The position numbers and the translations under genes are program-made. Below, piece by piece: positions 35,990-43,023 of a DNA stretch of 64,000 nucleotides (position 1 is the stretch's first letter; every line of letters begins with the position of its first letter). Source of the stretch: Nonomuraea angiospora (GTDB taxonomy: Bacteria; Actinomycetota; Actinomycetes; Streptosporangiales; Streptosporangiaceae). Location: the NCBI RefSeq assembly GCF_014873145.1, contig NZ_JADBEK010000001.1:620001-684000 (forward strand), written 5' to 3'. The notes beneath the pieces are model-generated. The model did no database searches. It was given only the letters and a program-made list of their open reading frames with translations, and was not told where the DNA came from.

Positions 35990-36628
35990 ATGCCGGAGTC
36001 TTTCGATCAACTGTCCTTTGACGCTGGTGACGGCCTCCCGCCAGCATCTCGCGATGAGATGGTGCCGGGATTGCGCTACATCGCCGGCTGGCTTACTCCC
36101 GACGCCTGCGCGTCGTTGCTTTCATTCATCGACGCCGCCGAGTGGTCGACACAACTGCGACGACGAGTGCAACACTACGGTCACCGCTACGACTACGGCC
36201 GCCGAAGTGTGGCGAGGAATCCCTTGGTCGCCGCCGCTCCACCGATCCCGGCATGGGCCCAACAGCAGGCCATGCGCCTGGTCCGCGAAGGAATCATGGA
36301 CAGTGAAGCAAACCAAGTGATCATCAACGAGTACCAGCCGGGACAAGGCATCAGCCCACACGTCGACTGCGTGCCCTGCTTTGGCCCGGTCGTCGCCGCG
36401 ATCTCCCTGGGCTCCGCTTGCCTCATGGACTTCACCCATCCTGCAGACGGTATGAAGGTGGCGATGTCTCTCGCCCCAGGCAGCCTGTGTGTCATGTCAG
36501 GACCTGCCCGATACACCTGGCGTCACAGCATTGCCGCGCGCAAGAGCGACCCCACTGCGGCAGGCCGCATCCCGCGCACGCGGCGCGTGTCAGTAACCTT
36601 CCGCACGGTCAACGATCCGCTGTTGTAA
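35990..36628 (+). CDS. AlkB-like 2-oxoglutarate/Fe(II) dioxygenase
   Basis: A 212-residue product from the ATG at 35990, 14 bp after the IS630 right repeat. The iron ligands His124 and Asp126 (GISPHVDCVP) and His179 (TWRHSI) are present. Family features NEYQPGQGISPH and RRVSVTFR (the Arg that holds 2-oxoglutarate) complete the AlkB core. Proteins of this size repair alkylated nucleic-acid bases by oxidative demethylation. The start lacks a strong ribosome site, and the promoter region was probably replaced by the insertion element, so expression may now depend on outward transcription from the IS. Confidence 0.85.
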   Translation: MPESFDQLSFDAGDGLPPASRDEMVPGLRYIAGWLTPDACASLLSFIDAAEWSTQLRRRVQHYGHRYDYGRRSVARNPLVAAAPPIPAWAQQQAMRLVREGIMDSEANQVIINEYQPGQGISPHVDCVPCFGPVVAAISLGSACLMDFTHPADGMKVAMSLAPGSLCVMSGPARYTWRHSIAARKSDPTAAGRIPRTRRVSVTFRTVNDPLL

Positions 36629-36712
36629 CCGGACTCTAGGACTCCTGTCGACCAAGGCCCATAACAGGGCAAACGTGAGGTTCCCCCAGTAGCACGGCCA
36701 CCCGAGGTGAGG

Positions 36713-37600
36713 TCACTCAGTGGTGTCTGAGGGCCGGTAGAGGCTCTCGAACGTGACGGGACTGTGCATCTCGATGCCGGAATGGCGTCGGTAGGGATTG
36801 TACCGGCATTCAATCCATTCGAAGATGGCGTTAGCGAGTTCGTCGCGTGTTTTCCAGATTCTGGTGCCGAGAAGTTCGAGCTGCATTGTTCCTCAGAACG
36901 ACTCCATCATCGCATTGTCATAGCAGTCACCAACCGTTCCCATCGATCCGAGCAGGCCGGCATCTCGCAAACGCTTGCCGAAGACCCAAGACGTGTATTG
37001 CGTACCGTGATCGGAACGCAGAATGGTCGAGCGCGCGTCCGGTTTTCGCCGGGCCACGGCCATCGCTAACGCGTTCACCACCAGGTCGGTATTCTGACGA
37101 GCGTCGATGGACGAGCCGATGTTCCGGCGCGAATAGGCGTCCATCACGGCGGCGCAATATGGCTTTCCTTCGCCGGTGGGATGCCCGGTGATGTCGGTCA
37201 GCCACAGCCGATCGGGCGCCTCGACGTCGAAGCCGCGTTGCACCAGGTCCTCCTCGGTAGCCTGGTTGACCAGGTTGCGGCGGCCCTTGCGCCGGTACAC
37301 GCCCTGCAGGCCGGCCTCGCGCATGAGCCTCTCCACGCGCTTGCGGTTGACCTTCTCGCCCAGCCCGAGCGTGAGCTCGGCATGCACCCGCGGCGAGCCG
37401 TAACTGCCACGCGAGTCCGCGTGTACCTGACGGATTATTTTGGTGAGTTCTTCGTTGCGGAGCGCACGTGGCGGCTCGGGCCGACCGAGCCGGTCGTAAT
37501 ATCCCGATGTCGACACCCGGAGTACTCGGCAGGCCACCGCGACCGGAATGTGGTCATCGGCAAGCTCACGGACCAGCGAGTGGATTACTTTGGGAGGACA
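36713..37600 (-). pseudogene. IS3-family transposase OrfB with a nonsense codon
   Basis: Read on the minus strand, the frame begins near KVIHSLVRELADDHIPVAVA and contains the IS3 DDE core. Parts seen are LWLTDITGHPTGEGKPYCAA, RSDHGTQYTSW and GTVGDCYDNAMMESF. At 36893-36895 a TGA stands where relatives have TGG. The frame then continues with GTMQLELLGTRIWKTRDELA and FEWIECRYNPYRRHSGIEMH to the true stop at 36713. OrfA and terminal repeats were not found. The next 180 bp (37601-37781) hold nothing I recognise. Confidence 0.8.
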
Positions 37601-37781
37601 CTGCCGACGACCAAGCCGGCCAATTGCGGGAACACCAGCTCCGCAAGATCCTTTACGTCACACCAGCGTCACGCTGACACAGCACGGCGAGATAGCCATG
37701 TACCGACACGAGCTATCACGTTCCGTCACCACCGAATGTGAGCCAGAGCCACTGACTGGACACACCCGTTGTGGATGCGTT

Positions 37782-38840
37782 CTACGGCTGAGCAACGGCG
37801 GCCAGGTTCACCACGCGGACGCCGCCGCCCTCCGTCCAGAAAATGACACCGCTACCTGACGACCACTGCCTGCCACCCGACGGCAGCTGGGCGCCCTCGA
37901 AGGTCACGGTCGTCCGCGTGCGGGCGTCGTAGATTTCGCCGGAGCCGGTGAAGAACCGATCCCGATACGGGTAGTCGCGCAGCCCTCGATGGACGTCGTT
38001 CCAGCTGCCGTCGCTGCGCTGGACAACGGTGTCGTCTCCGCGCGTCCCGGTACACCAGGTCGGCCCGCAGCGCAGGCCCTCGACGCCTGCTGCGGGGCGA
38101 ACCTTGATAGTGCCTCCCGTCTGCAGGTTGACGACTTTGGTCGGATTCGTACGCACGTCCAGAGGCTCGTCTGTCGCCCACGGCCACTCCACGAGCTGCA
38201 GCCCCTTGGATCCGGGCACCCGTTCGGGGACTCCGCCGTCGATCCTCATCCGCCAGAGCCCGTCCAGCGGTGCTGACCAGACGATGTCCTGGCCGGCGAG
38301 CGCCATGCGATCGACGTTCTCTCCCGGGATCGGCCCGACCTTCCTCGCCTGCCCACCGGCCCGCAAGGGAGCGACCCAGGCCTGCCCGTCGGCGAGCCAG
38401 ACCACTCGCTCGCGGCCGATGGCCAGATGCCGCGGCGCCTGCCTGAGAGCGGCGACGGTTCGTGAACGCTTGGAGGCGGCGTTGTAGACCTCGAGGGTTC
38501 CTCGCTCGCCCCAGGCCAGCACCTCTGTGGCGCTGATCGCCGCCAGCGGCCTGGAGCGCGCGGGCATGGTGAACACCGCCTGCGGCCACAGCCGTTCGAC
38601 CGCGTTTCCCTCCGGCTGCGCCAGCCTTGGTTCCGCCGTGTCCACGACGACTTGCGGTGCAGGCCAGGCGGCCATCGCGCCCCATCCGAGGGCCGCCGCG
38701 CAGACCGCCGCGAGCGCCCCCTTCGCCTTCCTGCGCCTCCGGCGTCGTCTCTTGGCCATCACGCCGGGCAGTACGTCCTGGTTCTCGGCTCGATCGGCGA
38801 TGGTACGCAACGCCTGAGCCAGTTCTTTTTCGGTTGTCAT
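37782..38840 (-). CDS. Single-pass membrane protein with beta-propeller-like exterior, partner of ECF sigma factor
   Basis: A 352-residue product. The ATG overlaps the sigma-factor stop (ATGA) and is preceded by GGGAGGTGGAG. A short cytoplasmic N-terminus (about 30 residues) is followed by a polybasic run, a membrane helix (GALAAVCAAALGWGAMAAW) and an exterior region. This region has repeated W/G-rich strands (AISATEVLAWGERGTLEVY, RERVVWLADGQAWVAPL, QDIVWSAPLDGLWRMRIDGG) like a propeller. No zinc-type anti-sigma motif is seen in the short N-terminus. By position it is the likely regulator of the SigE-type sigma factor, and similar pairs are common in actinomycetes. Confidence 0.8.
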   Translation of the reverse strand: MTTEKELAQALRTIADRAENQDVLPGVMAKRRRRRRRKAKGALAAVCAAALGWGAMAAWPAPQVVVDTAEPRLAQPEGNAVERLWPQAVFTMPARSRPLAAISATEVLAWGERGTLEVYNAASKRSRTVAALRQAPRHLAIGRERVVWLADGQAWVAPLRAGGQARKVGPIPGENVDRMALAGQDIVWSAPLDGLWRMRIDGGVPERVPGSKGLQLVEWPWATDEPLDVRTNPTKVVNLQTGGTIKVRPAAGVEGLRCGPTWCTGTRGDDTVVQRSDGSWNDVHRGLRDYPYRDRFFTGSGEIYDARTRTTVTFEGAQLPSGGRQWSSGSGVIFWTEGGGVRVVNLAAVAQP

Positions 38841-39322
38841 CTCCACCTCCCCGTGAGTGCGTCCGCGCGGACGCGGAGTGTGGCGAGCGCACGCGAGACC
38901 TGGCTGCGAACGGTCGCCTGCGAGATGCCGAGCCTCGCCGCGATCTCCTCATCGGCGAGATCCTCGTAGTAGCGCAGGACCAGCACCGCGCGCTGTCTGG
39001 CCGGTAAGGCCCGCAGGCGCTGCCAGATCTCGCCGAGCTCGTGTTCGTCCTCGTGGACCGGAGAGGGAACCTCCGCCGTGAGGTGCTCCAGCCGTCGCCT
39101 GCGCCACCAGCTCACATGCTGCCGGGCCATGATCGTCCGAACGTATCCCTCGGGGTCGTCCTTGCTGCGTACACGCCGCCACGAGGAGCTCAGCTTGAGC
39201 AGAGCCTCCTGGACCAGGTCGGCCGCGTCGTCGGCGCTGCCGGTCAGCACCAAGCCGTAGCGCAGCAGCGCATGGCTCCTGGCGCGGACAAACTCCTCGA
39301 ACTCCACCTTCCAGGGACGCAC
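38837..39322 (-). CDS. ECF sigma factor, SigE-like actinomycete group
   Basis: A product of 161 residues from the GTG at 39322, chosen because AAGGA lies about 9 nt upstream; a GTG at 39307 is the alternative. Region 2 (EEFVRARSHALLRYGLVLTG, then AADLVQEALLKL) and region 4 (LPARQRAVLVLRYYEDLADE, GISQATVRSQVSRAL) are complete. It forms a two-gene operon with the membrane propeller protein, with overlapping stop and start. Release of the sigma factor from that partner is the probable regulatory step. Confidence 0.9.
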   Translation of the reverse strand: MRPWKVEFEEFVRARSHALLRYGLVLTGSADDAADLVQEALLKLSSSWRRVRSKDDPEGYVRTIMARQHVSWWRRRRLEHLTAEVPSPVHEDEHELGEIWQRLRALPARQRAVLVLRYYEDLADEEIAARLGISQATVRSQVSRALATLRVRADALTGRWR

Positions 39323-39698
39323 GGGCCGACATCCTTGTTGCAAAAACCTTTTTGGGGTCGGAGCCACGCACTGACCGCGCGGCAGCAGGCCGAGCCGGTA
39401 CCTATGCATGCCACCGGTAACTATCACCACCGAGTGGTCTACGCGCCCGCCCTGTTCGGCGCGCAGACCACTTCGCATATCCGTGCAGACGACTTCGGAA
39501 ACCGAGAGCCGTGTTCGCCGACGTGAGCTGGGTCAGCGGGTCGGCGTGGCTGGTATGCGCGAGCAACCGATGCACCACTTCCGGGTCGACCAACGTGCCT
39601 GACAAGATCATCGCGCTCCGACCTGTGAGGAGATGCGAAGAACCCTGGATAACGTCGGTTGGGTGGGGGAAGGCGGCCACGGTCATCGGGTGGCTCTT
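39323..39698. other. Intergenic stretch without a recognised gene
   Basis: This 376-bp stretch lies upstream of the ECF sigma gene. It contains an A/T run (AAAAACCTTTTTGGGG near 39343-39358) unusual for this DNA and probably part of the sigma-gene control region. The rest is open in one frame but matches nothing I know and is joined to the IS1182-like remnant. Confidence 0.5.
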
Positions 39699-40043
39699 CT
39701 GCCGGCAGGGTGTCCAGGAGGCGCTGGCCTGTCCTTGCGGGCAGGTGACCTGCCGACGCTCCCAGCCGATGGTGAAGGCGGTGCGGTCGTAGCCGTTGCG
39801 GGTGCGGGCCTGGACGGAGTTATCTGTCCGCAACGGCGCGACCAGGTTGATCTGGTGCTGCTCACGGGCGGCGACGATGAGTTCGGCGGAGGAGTGGCCC
39901 GCATCCAGGTAGTGCTCGGCGGGGAGGAGGCCGCGTCGGGCCAGATGCCGGTGGATGGTCTCGGTCACCGCCGTGTCGGGCACGGTGGCGTCGGTGGTGG
40001 CCACGTTCGTGATCAAGTTCGGCGGCGTCTTGCCGGTGCCGCT
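39699..40043 (-). mobile_element. IS1182-like transposase remnant
   Basis: The minus frame encodes GKTPPNLITNVATTDATVPD, RGLLPAEHYLDAG, then RNGYDRTAFTIGWERRQVTC and CPQGQASASWTPCR. This is the central part of a transposase group widespread in actinomycetes. Both ends are missing. It is joined tail to tail with an IstB-like fragment on the other strand. Confidence 0.7.
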
Positions 40044-40044
40044 G

Positions 40045-40172
40045 GTACACCCTGGTCAACGAGCTGGTGGAGGGCGCTGACGAGAAGGTGCTGACCGAGA
40101 CCATCGCCCGCTACGGCCGCGTCGATCTCCTTTGTATTGATGAACTCGGCTATATGGAGCTTGATCCGCGCG
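40045..40172 (+). mobile_element. IstB-like ATPase remnant
   Basis: A plus-strand fragment reads LVNELVEGADEKVLTETIAR and YGRVDLLCIDELGYMELD. This is the Walker-B region of IS21-type helper ATPase IstB. Similarity stops after the Asp. The following 238 bp up to the hydrolase gene hold no recognised feature. Confidence 0.7.
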
Positions 40173-40410
40173 GGCCAACGCCGCCACCGTCGCCGGCTGA
40201 CCATTTTCTTGTTCTTCCTCGGCAAAGCACCTGGTCCGCCACTGAGAGCAGCGGGTCAAGATGCGGCGGCCGCAGGCGAAGCAGAGGACGAACGATCTTG
40301 ACGCGGGACGAGCAGCGGCCATCATCCTCGCCCCGAGAAAGAGCAGCGGCACGGTAGACGAGCGAGTCCAGCCACAGCTCAGCTGAGCGTCGCCAGAGGC
40401 GTGGCCTTGC

Positions 40411-41178
40411 TCAAGGCCTGCCGGCGTTGGCAGCCAGGAACGACAGCGCCGTCGGCAGAACGTCGGTCGACCTGTCCCAGCAGCCCTTGTGATCTGCGTC
40501 GGAGATGGACAAGAAGTTTGCGCCTGAGCGCTCGGCGAAGGCCCGCATCGGCTCGTGCCAAGGGTCGGCCGTGCCCGCGTACAGCAGCATCGGCACGCCG
40601 GAACCGGCGAGTTCCCGCTGGAGTCCAGGCTCGCGGGAGAACGCCTCATAATTGGCGCGGAAACCGGCAGGATCACCCGCCTCGATCAGGGCGGCCTGAT
40701 AGGGATCGGCAGCGGCGCCTTGCTTCATCAACTGGTACGCATCGGTGTCGGCAGGCAGGCCGAGCAGGCGCAGCGTAGGACCGACCACGGAGCGGAAACC
40801 GTCGACAGGATCAAAACCACCGGCCACCAGACAGGTCAGGCGGTCAGGCGCATGCGCGGCGACCGCGTACCCCGTCATGGCGCCGAGCGAGTACCCCCAC
40901 AACGCGGCCCGTTCGACGCCGACCTCGTCCAGCACCGCCGTGACAGAGTCCACCCGCCGTTCAAGCGAATAGTCCTCGGCCCGGTGCGGGGCGTCGCTAC
41001 CACCCAGGCCGAGCGGGTCGACGGCGATTACGGTGTAGGTGGACGTGAGTGCGGACGTGTAGCCGCTATGCGCCCAATGCGCCCCGTCCTGGAACATGCC
41101 CGGATGAAGCACCACCGCGGGGCCATCGCCGGAGACCTCGTAGGAAATCTTGAAACCGTTGCTGCGCGCGATGGGCAC
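40411..41178 (-). CDS. Alpha/beta hydrolase
   Basis: A 255-residue cytoplasmic protein. The catalytic triad can be placed as Ser97 in the nucleophile elbow GYSLG, Asp205 in TADPWHEP and His230 in DADHKGCW. The oxyanion motif HPGMFQD follows the first strands. It is divergent from the HxlR regulator gene with a 13-bp inverted-repeat operator between the two starts, so it is probably induced by an electrophile, quinone or similar signal sensed by that regulator. The substrate is unknown; esterase or carbon-carbon hydrolase activity are both possible. Confidence 0.9.
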   Translation of the reverse strand: MPIARSNGFKISYEVSGDGPAVVLHPGMFQDGAHWAHSGYTSALTSTYTVIAVDPLGLGGSDAPHRAEDYSLERRVDSVTAVLDEVGVERAALWGYSLGAMTGYAVAAHAPDRLTCLVAGGFDPVDGFRSVVGPTLRLLGLPADTDAYQLMKQGAAADPYQAALIEAGDPAGFRANYEAFSREPGLQRELAGSGVPMLLYAGTADPWHEPMRAFAERSGANFLSISDADHKGCWDRSTDVLPTALSFLAANAGRP

Positions 41179-41228
41179 GGGTTGTTTCCCTCAGCTGTTC
41201 ACGAAGATCCTGCGGCTGCACGCAGGAT

Positions 41229-41260
41229 CGTTACGATTGATAACGGGATCAATCGTGACG
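41229..41260. promoter_or_regulatory. Inverted-repeat operator between hydrolase and HxlR genes
   Basis: CGTTACGATTGAT and ATCAATCGTGACG are inverted repeats matching at 12 of 13 positions, separated by 6 bp. The site lies in the 115-bp gap between the divergent starts and is the likely binding site of the HxlR regulator. Confidence 0.75.
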
Positions 41261-41293
41261 CATGCCTAGAAGGCTTTGGAAGAAGGCACTTTC

Positions 41294-41704
41294 TTGTCGC
41301 AACGGAACACCGCGGTAACAAACCAGCTCACGCCCGCGACGACGGCACCCGCCCCTGACGATTGCCCGCTGCCTGAGGTCCTGGGCTTGATCGGCGGAAA
41401 GTGGAGCGCTCAGGTACTGGTCGAACTGGGCAACGGTCCACGCCGCTTCACCCAGCTGGAGCGCGCGATCACGGGCATCAGCCGGCGCATGCTGACCGTG
41501 AGCTTGCGCGATCTCGAACGCAACGGGCTCGTCACCCGAACCGTGTACCCGGATTCCCCGCCGCGAGTGGAGTACGCCACTACTCCATTGATCGAAGCCA
41601 TACGCGAGCCCCTGGAAGCACTCACGGACTGGGCCCGTCTCGCAGCCCCTGCCATCACCGCGGCCCGCCGGGCCTACGACAGCTCGGCCGATTCACAGCC
41701 CTGA
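41294..41704 (+). CDS. HxlR family transcriptional regulator
   Basis: The product is about 136 residues from the TTG at 41294, chosen because GGAAGAAGG lies 7 nt upstream; a TTG at 41276 is also open. The HxlR-type winged helix is clear (CPLPEVLGLIGGKWSAQVL, RRFTQLERAITGISRRMLTV, LRDLERNGLVTRTVYPDSPP, VEYATTPL). A Cys just before the helix-turn-helix (DDCPLP) is the position used as redox or electrophile sensor in several relatives. It is divergent from the alpha/beta hydrolase with a strong operator between them, and autoregulation is likely. Confidence 0.9.
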   Translation: MSQRNTAVTNQLTPATTAPAPDDCPLPEVLGLIGGKWSAQVLVELGNGPRRFTQLERAITGISRRMLTVSLRDLERNGLVTRTVYPDSPPRVEYATTPLIEAIREPLEALTDWARLAAPAITAARRAYDSSADSQP

Positions 41705-41756
41705 TGCGCTGACCTACGTTCGCTATCTGCAGGCCCGACCCGGCGCCTACCGTTGA

Positions 41757-41860
41757 ACGGGTCGGTCGCCAAGGCCGGGCTGAACAAGAGCATCCTCGAC
41801 GCGGGTCCGGGGTGTTCCTCGCGATCCTCACGCACAAGGCTGAAAGCGCCGATCGGGACC
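41757..41860 (+). mobile_element. tnpB (IS200/IS605-type) remnant
   Basis: A short fragment encodes SVAKAGLNKSILDAG and, after a one-base frame change, GVFLAILTHKAESADR. This matches the segment of TnpB proteins just before the zinc-finger and last RuvC motif. The rest of the gene is absent. The other parts of the 41705-42002 gap hold nothing recognisable. Confidence 0.6.
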
Positions 41861-42002
41861 GATCACCCGCCGTTGGCTGCGAGCCCGCCCCAGTCCCCGA
41901 AGCGTATGTACAGAGACCGGGGCGGATCGGCGTGCGGCTTGCCAGGGCGCCACGGGCAGGAGACTGTCACCCCGCCTTGTAGCCATGGATCGCGAGTGCG
42001 GT

Positions 42003-42908
42003 CTAGATCAGGGGGCAGCTGTCGCGATACTGCGAGATGCCGTCCCGGTTGGTCAGCGGGCAGAGGAATTGGCTGTAGCGGGCGTCGTCGTCGATGAATA
42101 TCTTCATCCACGGGATCATGGTGCGCGCGAGGGTGGTGCTCGGCTGCCCGATGTAGTTGTGGCCGGCGCCGGCGATCTCGATGTAGGCCCTCTCCGTTGT
42201 CGCCGGGATGGTGTTGTACAGGGTGGTCAGGCGCGGTGGGGGCACCAAGGTGTCGTTCTGCATCGCGTAGATGAGAGTTGGCACCCGGTCACTGGAGAGG
42301 TTCCCCGAAGGCAGATGGGGCGCGTTCCCGATGGCTGCCTGGAGTGAAGGACGCCGCAGGGCGGCGTCGAGAGCTCCGCCCCCGCCCATGGAGTGTCCGG
42401 CTACCGCCAGCCGGGTGGCGTCGACCCGCCCGCGTACGGTACTGCGTTGGGTCAGGTAGTCCAGCGCTGCCAGGAGCTGCGTGCCACGGCTGGTGGGGCT
42501 GTCGTTGAGGTTGTTGGTCTCGATTCCGAAGACGACGAAACCCCGAGAGGCCAACCGCGGTCCCAGCCAGGCGATGCCCGGCCAGGTGCCATTGAGGCCG
42601 GGCGAGATGGCCATCGCGCCGAAGGTGCCCTGGTCGGTAGCCGTCGGGTAGTAGATGGTCCCGCCGCCGAAGCCGTTCCCGCGCGAAACCCCGACTGATG
42701 CTGTCGCGAAGGGGCCGGTGGGGGCCGCAATGCTGGCGGCCGTCGGATCGGGGCCCCGCTGGTGGGGGTTCTCCGCGGCGGACGCGGCGCGGGTCGTCGC
42801 CGTAGGGGCGAGGACGCTGAGGACGATCGCAGTCCCGGCAAGGGTTTTACGGGGTAACCACGCGCGCGGCTTCCGACGCGTACGCGCTGCTCTCTCTTGT
42901 TGTGGCAT
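42003..42908 (-). CDS. Secreted cutinase/lipase of the PET-hydrolase fold
   Basis: The ATG at 42908 follows GAGGAGG. The 301-residue protein has a long basic signal peptide (hydrophobic core about 22-38) and the mature start ENPHQRGPDPT, as in Thermobifida cutinases and Streptomyces lipases. The triad is Ser173 (GHSMGGGGAL), Asp219 (AMQNDT) and His250 (GAGHNY). Cys283 and Cys298 form the usual C-terminal disulfide. The FGGGTIYYP segment is intact. The aromatic residues that clamp polyester chains in PET hydrolases are changed: Leu105 replaces Tyr/Phe (SPGLNG) and His198 stands near the Trp position (NAPHL). A lipid or cutin ester is therefore more likely than a bulky aromatic polyester. Confidence 0.9.
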   Translation of the reverse strand: MPQQERAARTRRKPRAWLPRKTLAGTAIVLSVLAPTATTRAASAAENPHQRGPDPTAASIAAPTGPFATASVGVSRGNGFGGGTIYYPTATDQGTFGAMAISPGLNGTWPGIAWLGPRLASRGFVVFGIETNNLNDSPTSRGTQLLAALDYLTQRSTVRGRVDATRLAVAGHSMGGGGALDAALRRPSLQAAIGNAPHLPSGNLSSDRVPTLIYAMQNDTLVPPPRLTTLYNTIPATTERAYIEIAGAGHNYIGQPSTTLARTMIPWMKIFIDDDARYSQFLCPLTNRDGISQYRDSCPLI

Positions 42909-43023
42909 GTTGTCCTCCTCGATGGACCGGTGCGTGGGTTCAGCAGGCAGACAGCGAGGGCGAGGAGCGTATGGTGGTGGGCCCTTGCCAGGTGCCACCG
43001 CGTGGAGACTGGCGTGTCGCGGC

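Noticed and set aside
39402..39698. In-frame extension of the IS1182-like remnant
   Set aside because: The frame stays open, but similarity to the transposase ends near 39699 and the rest matches nothing recognised.
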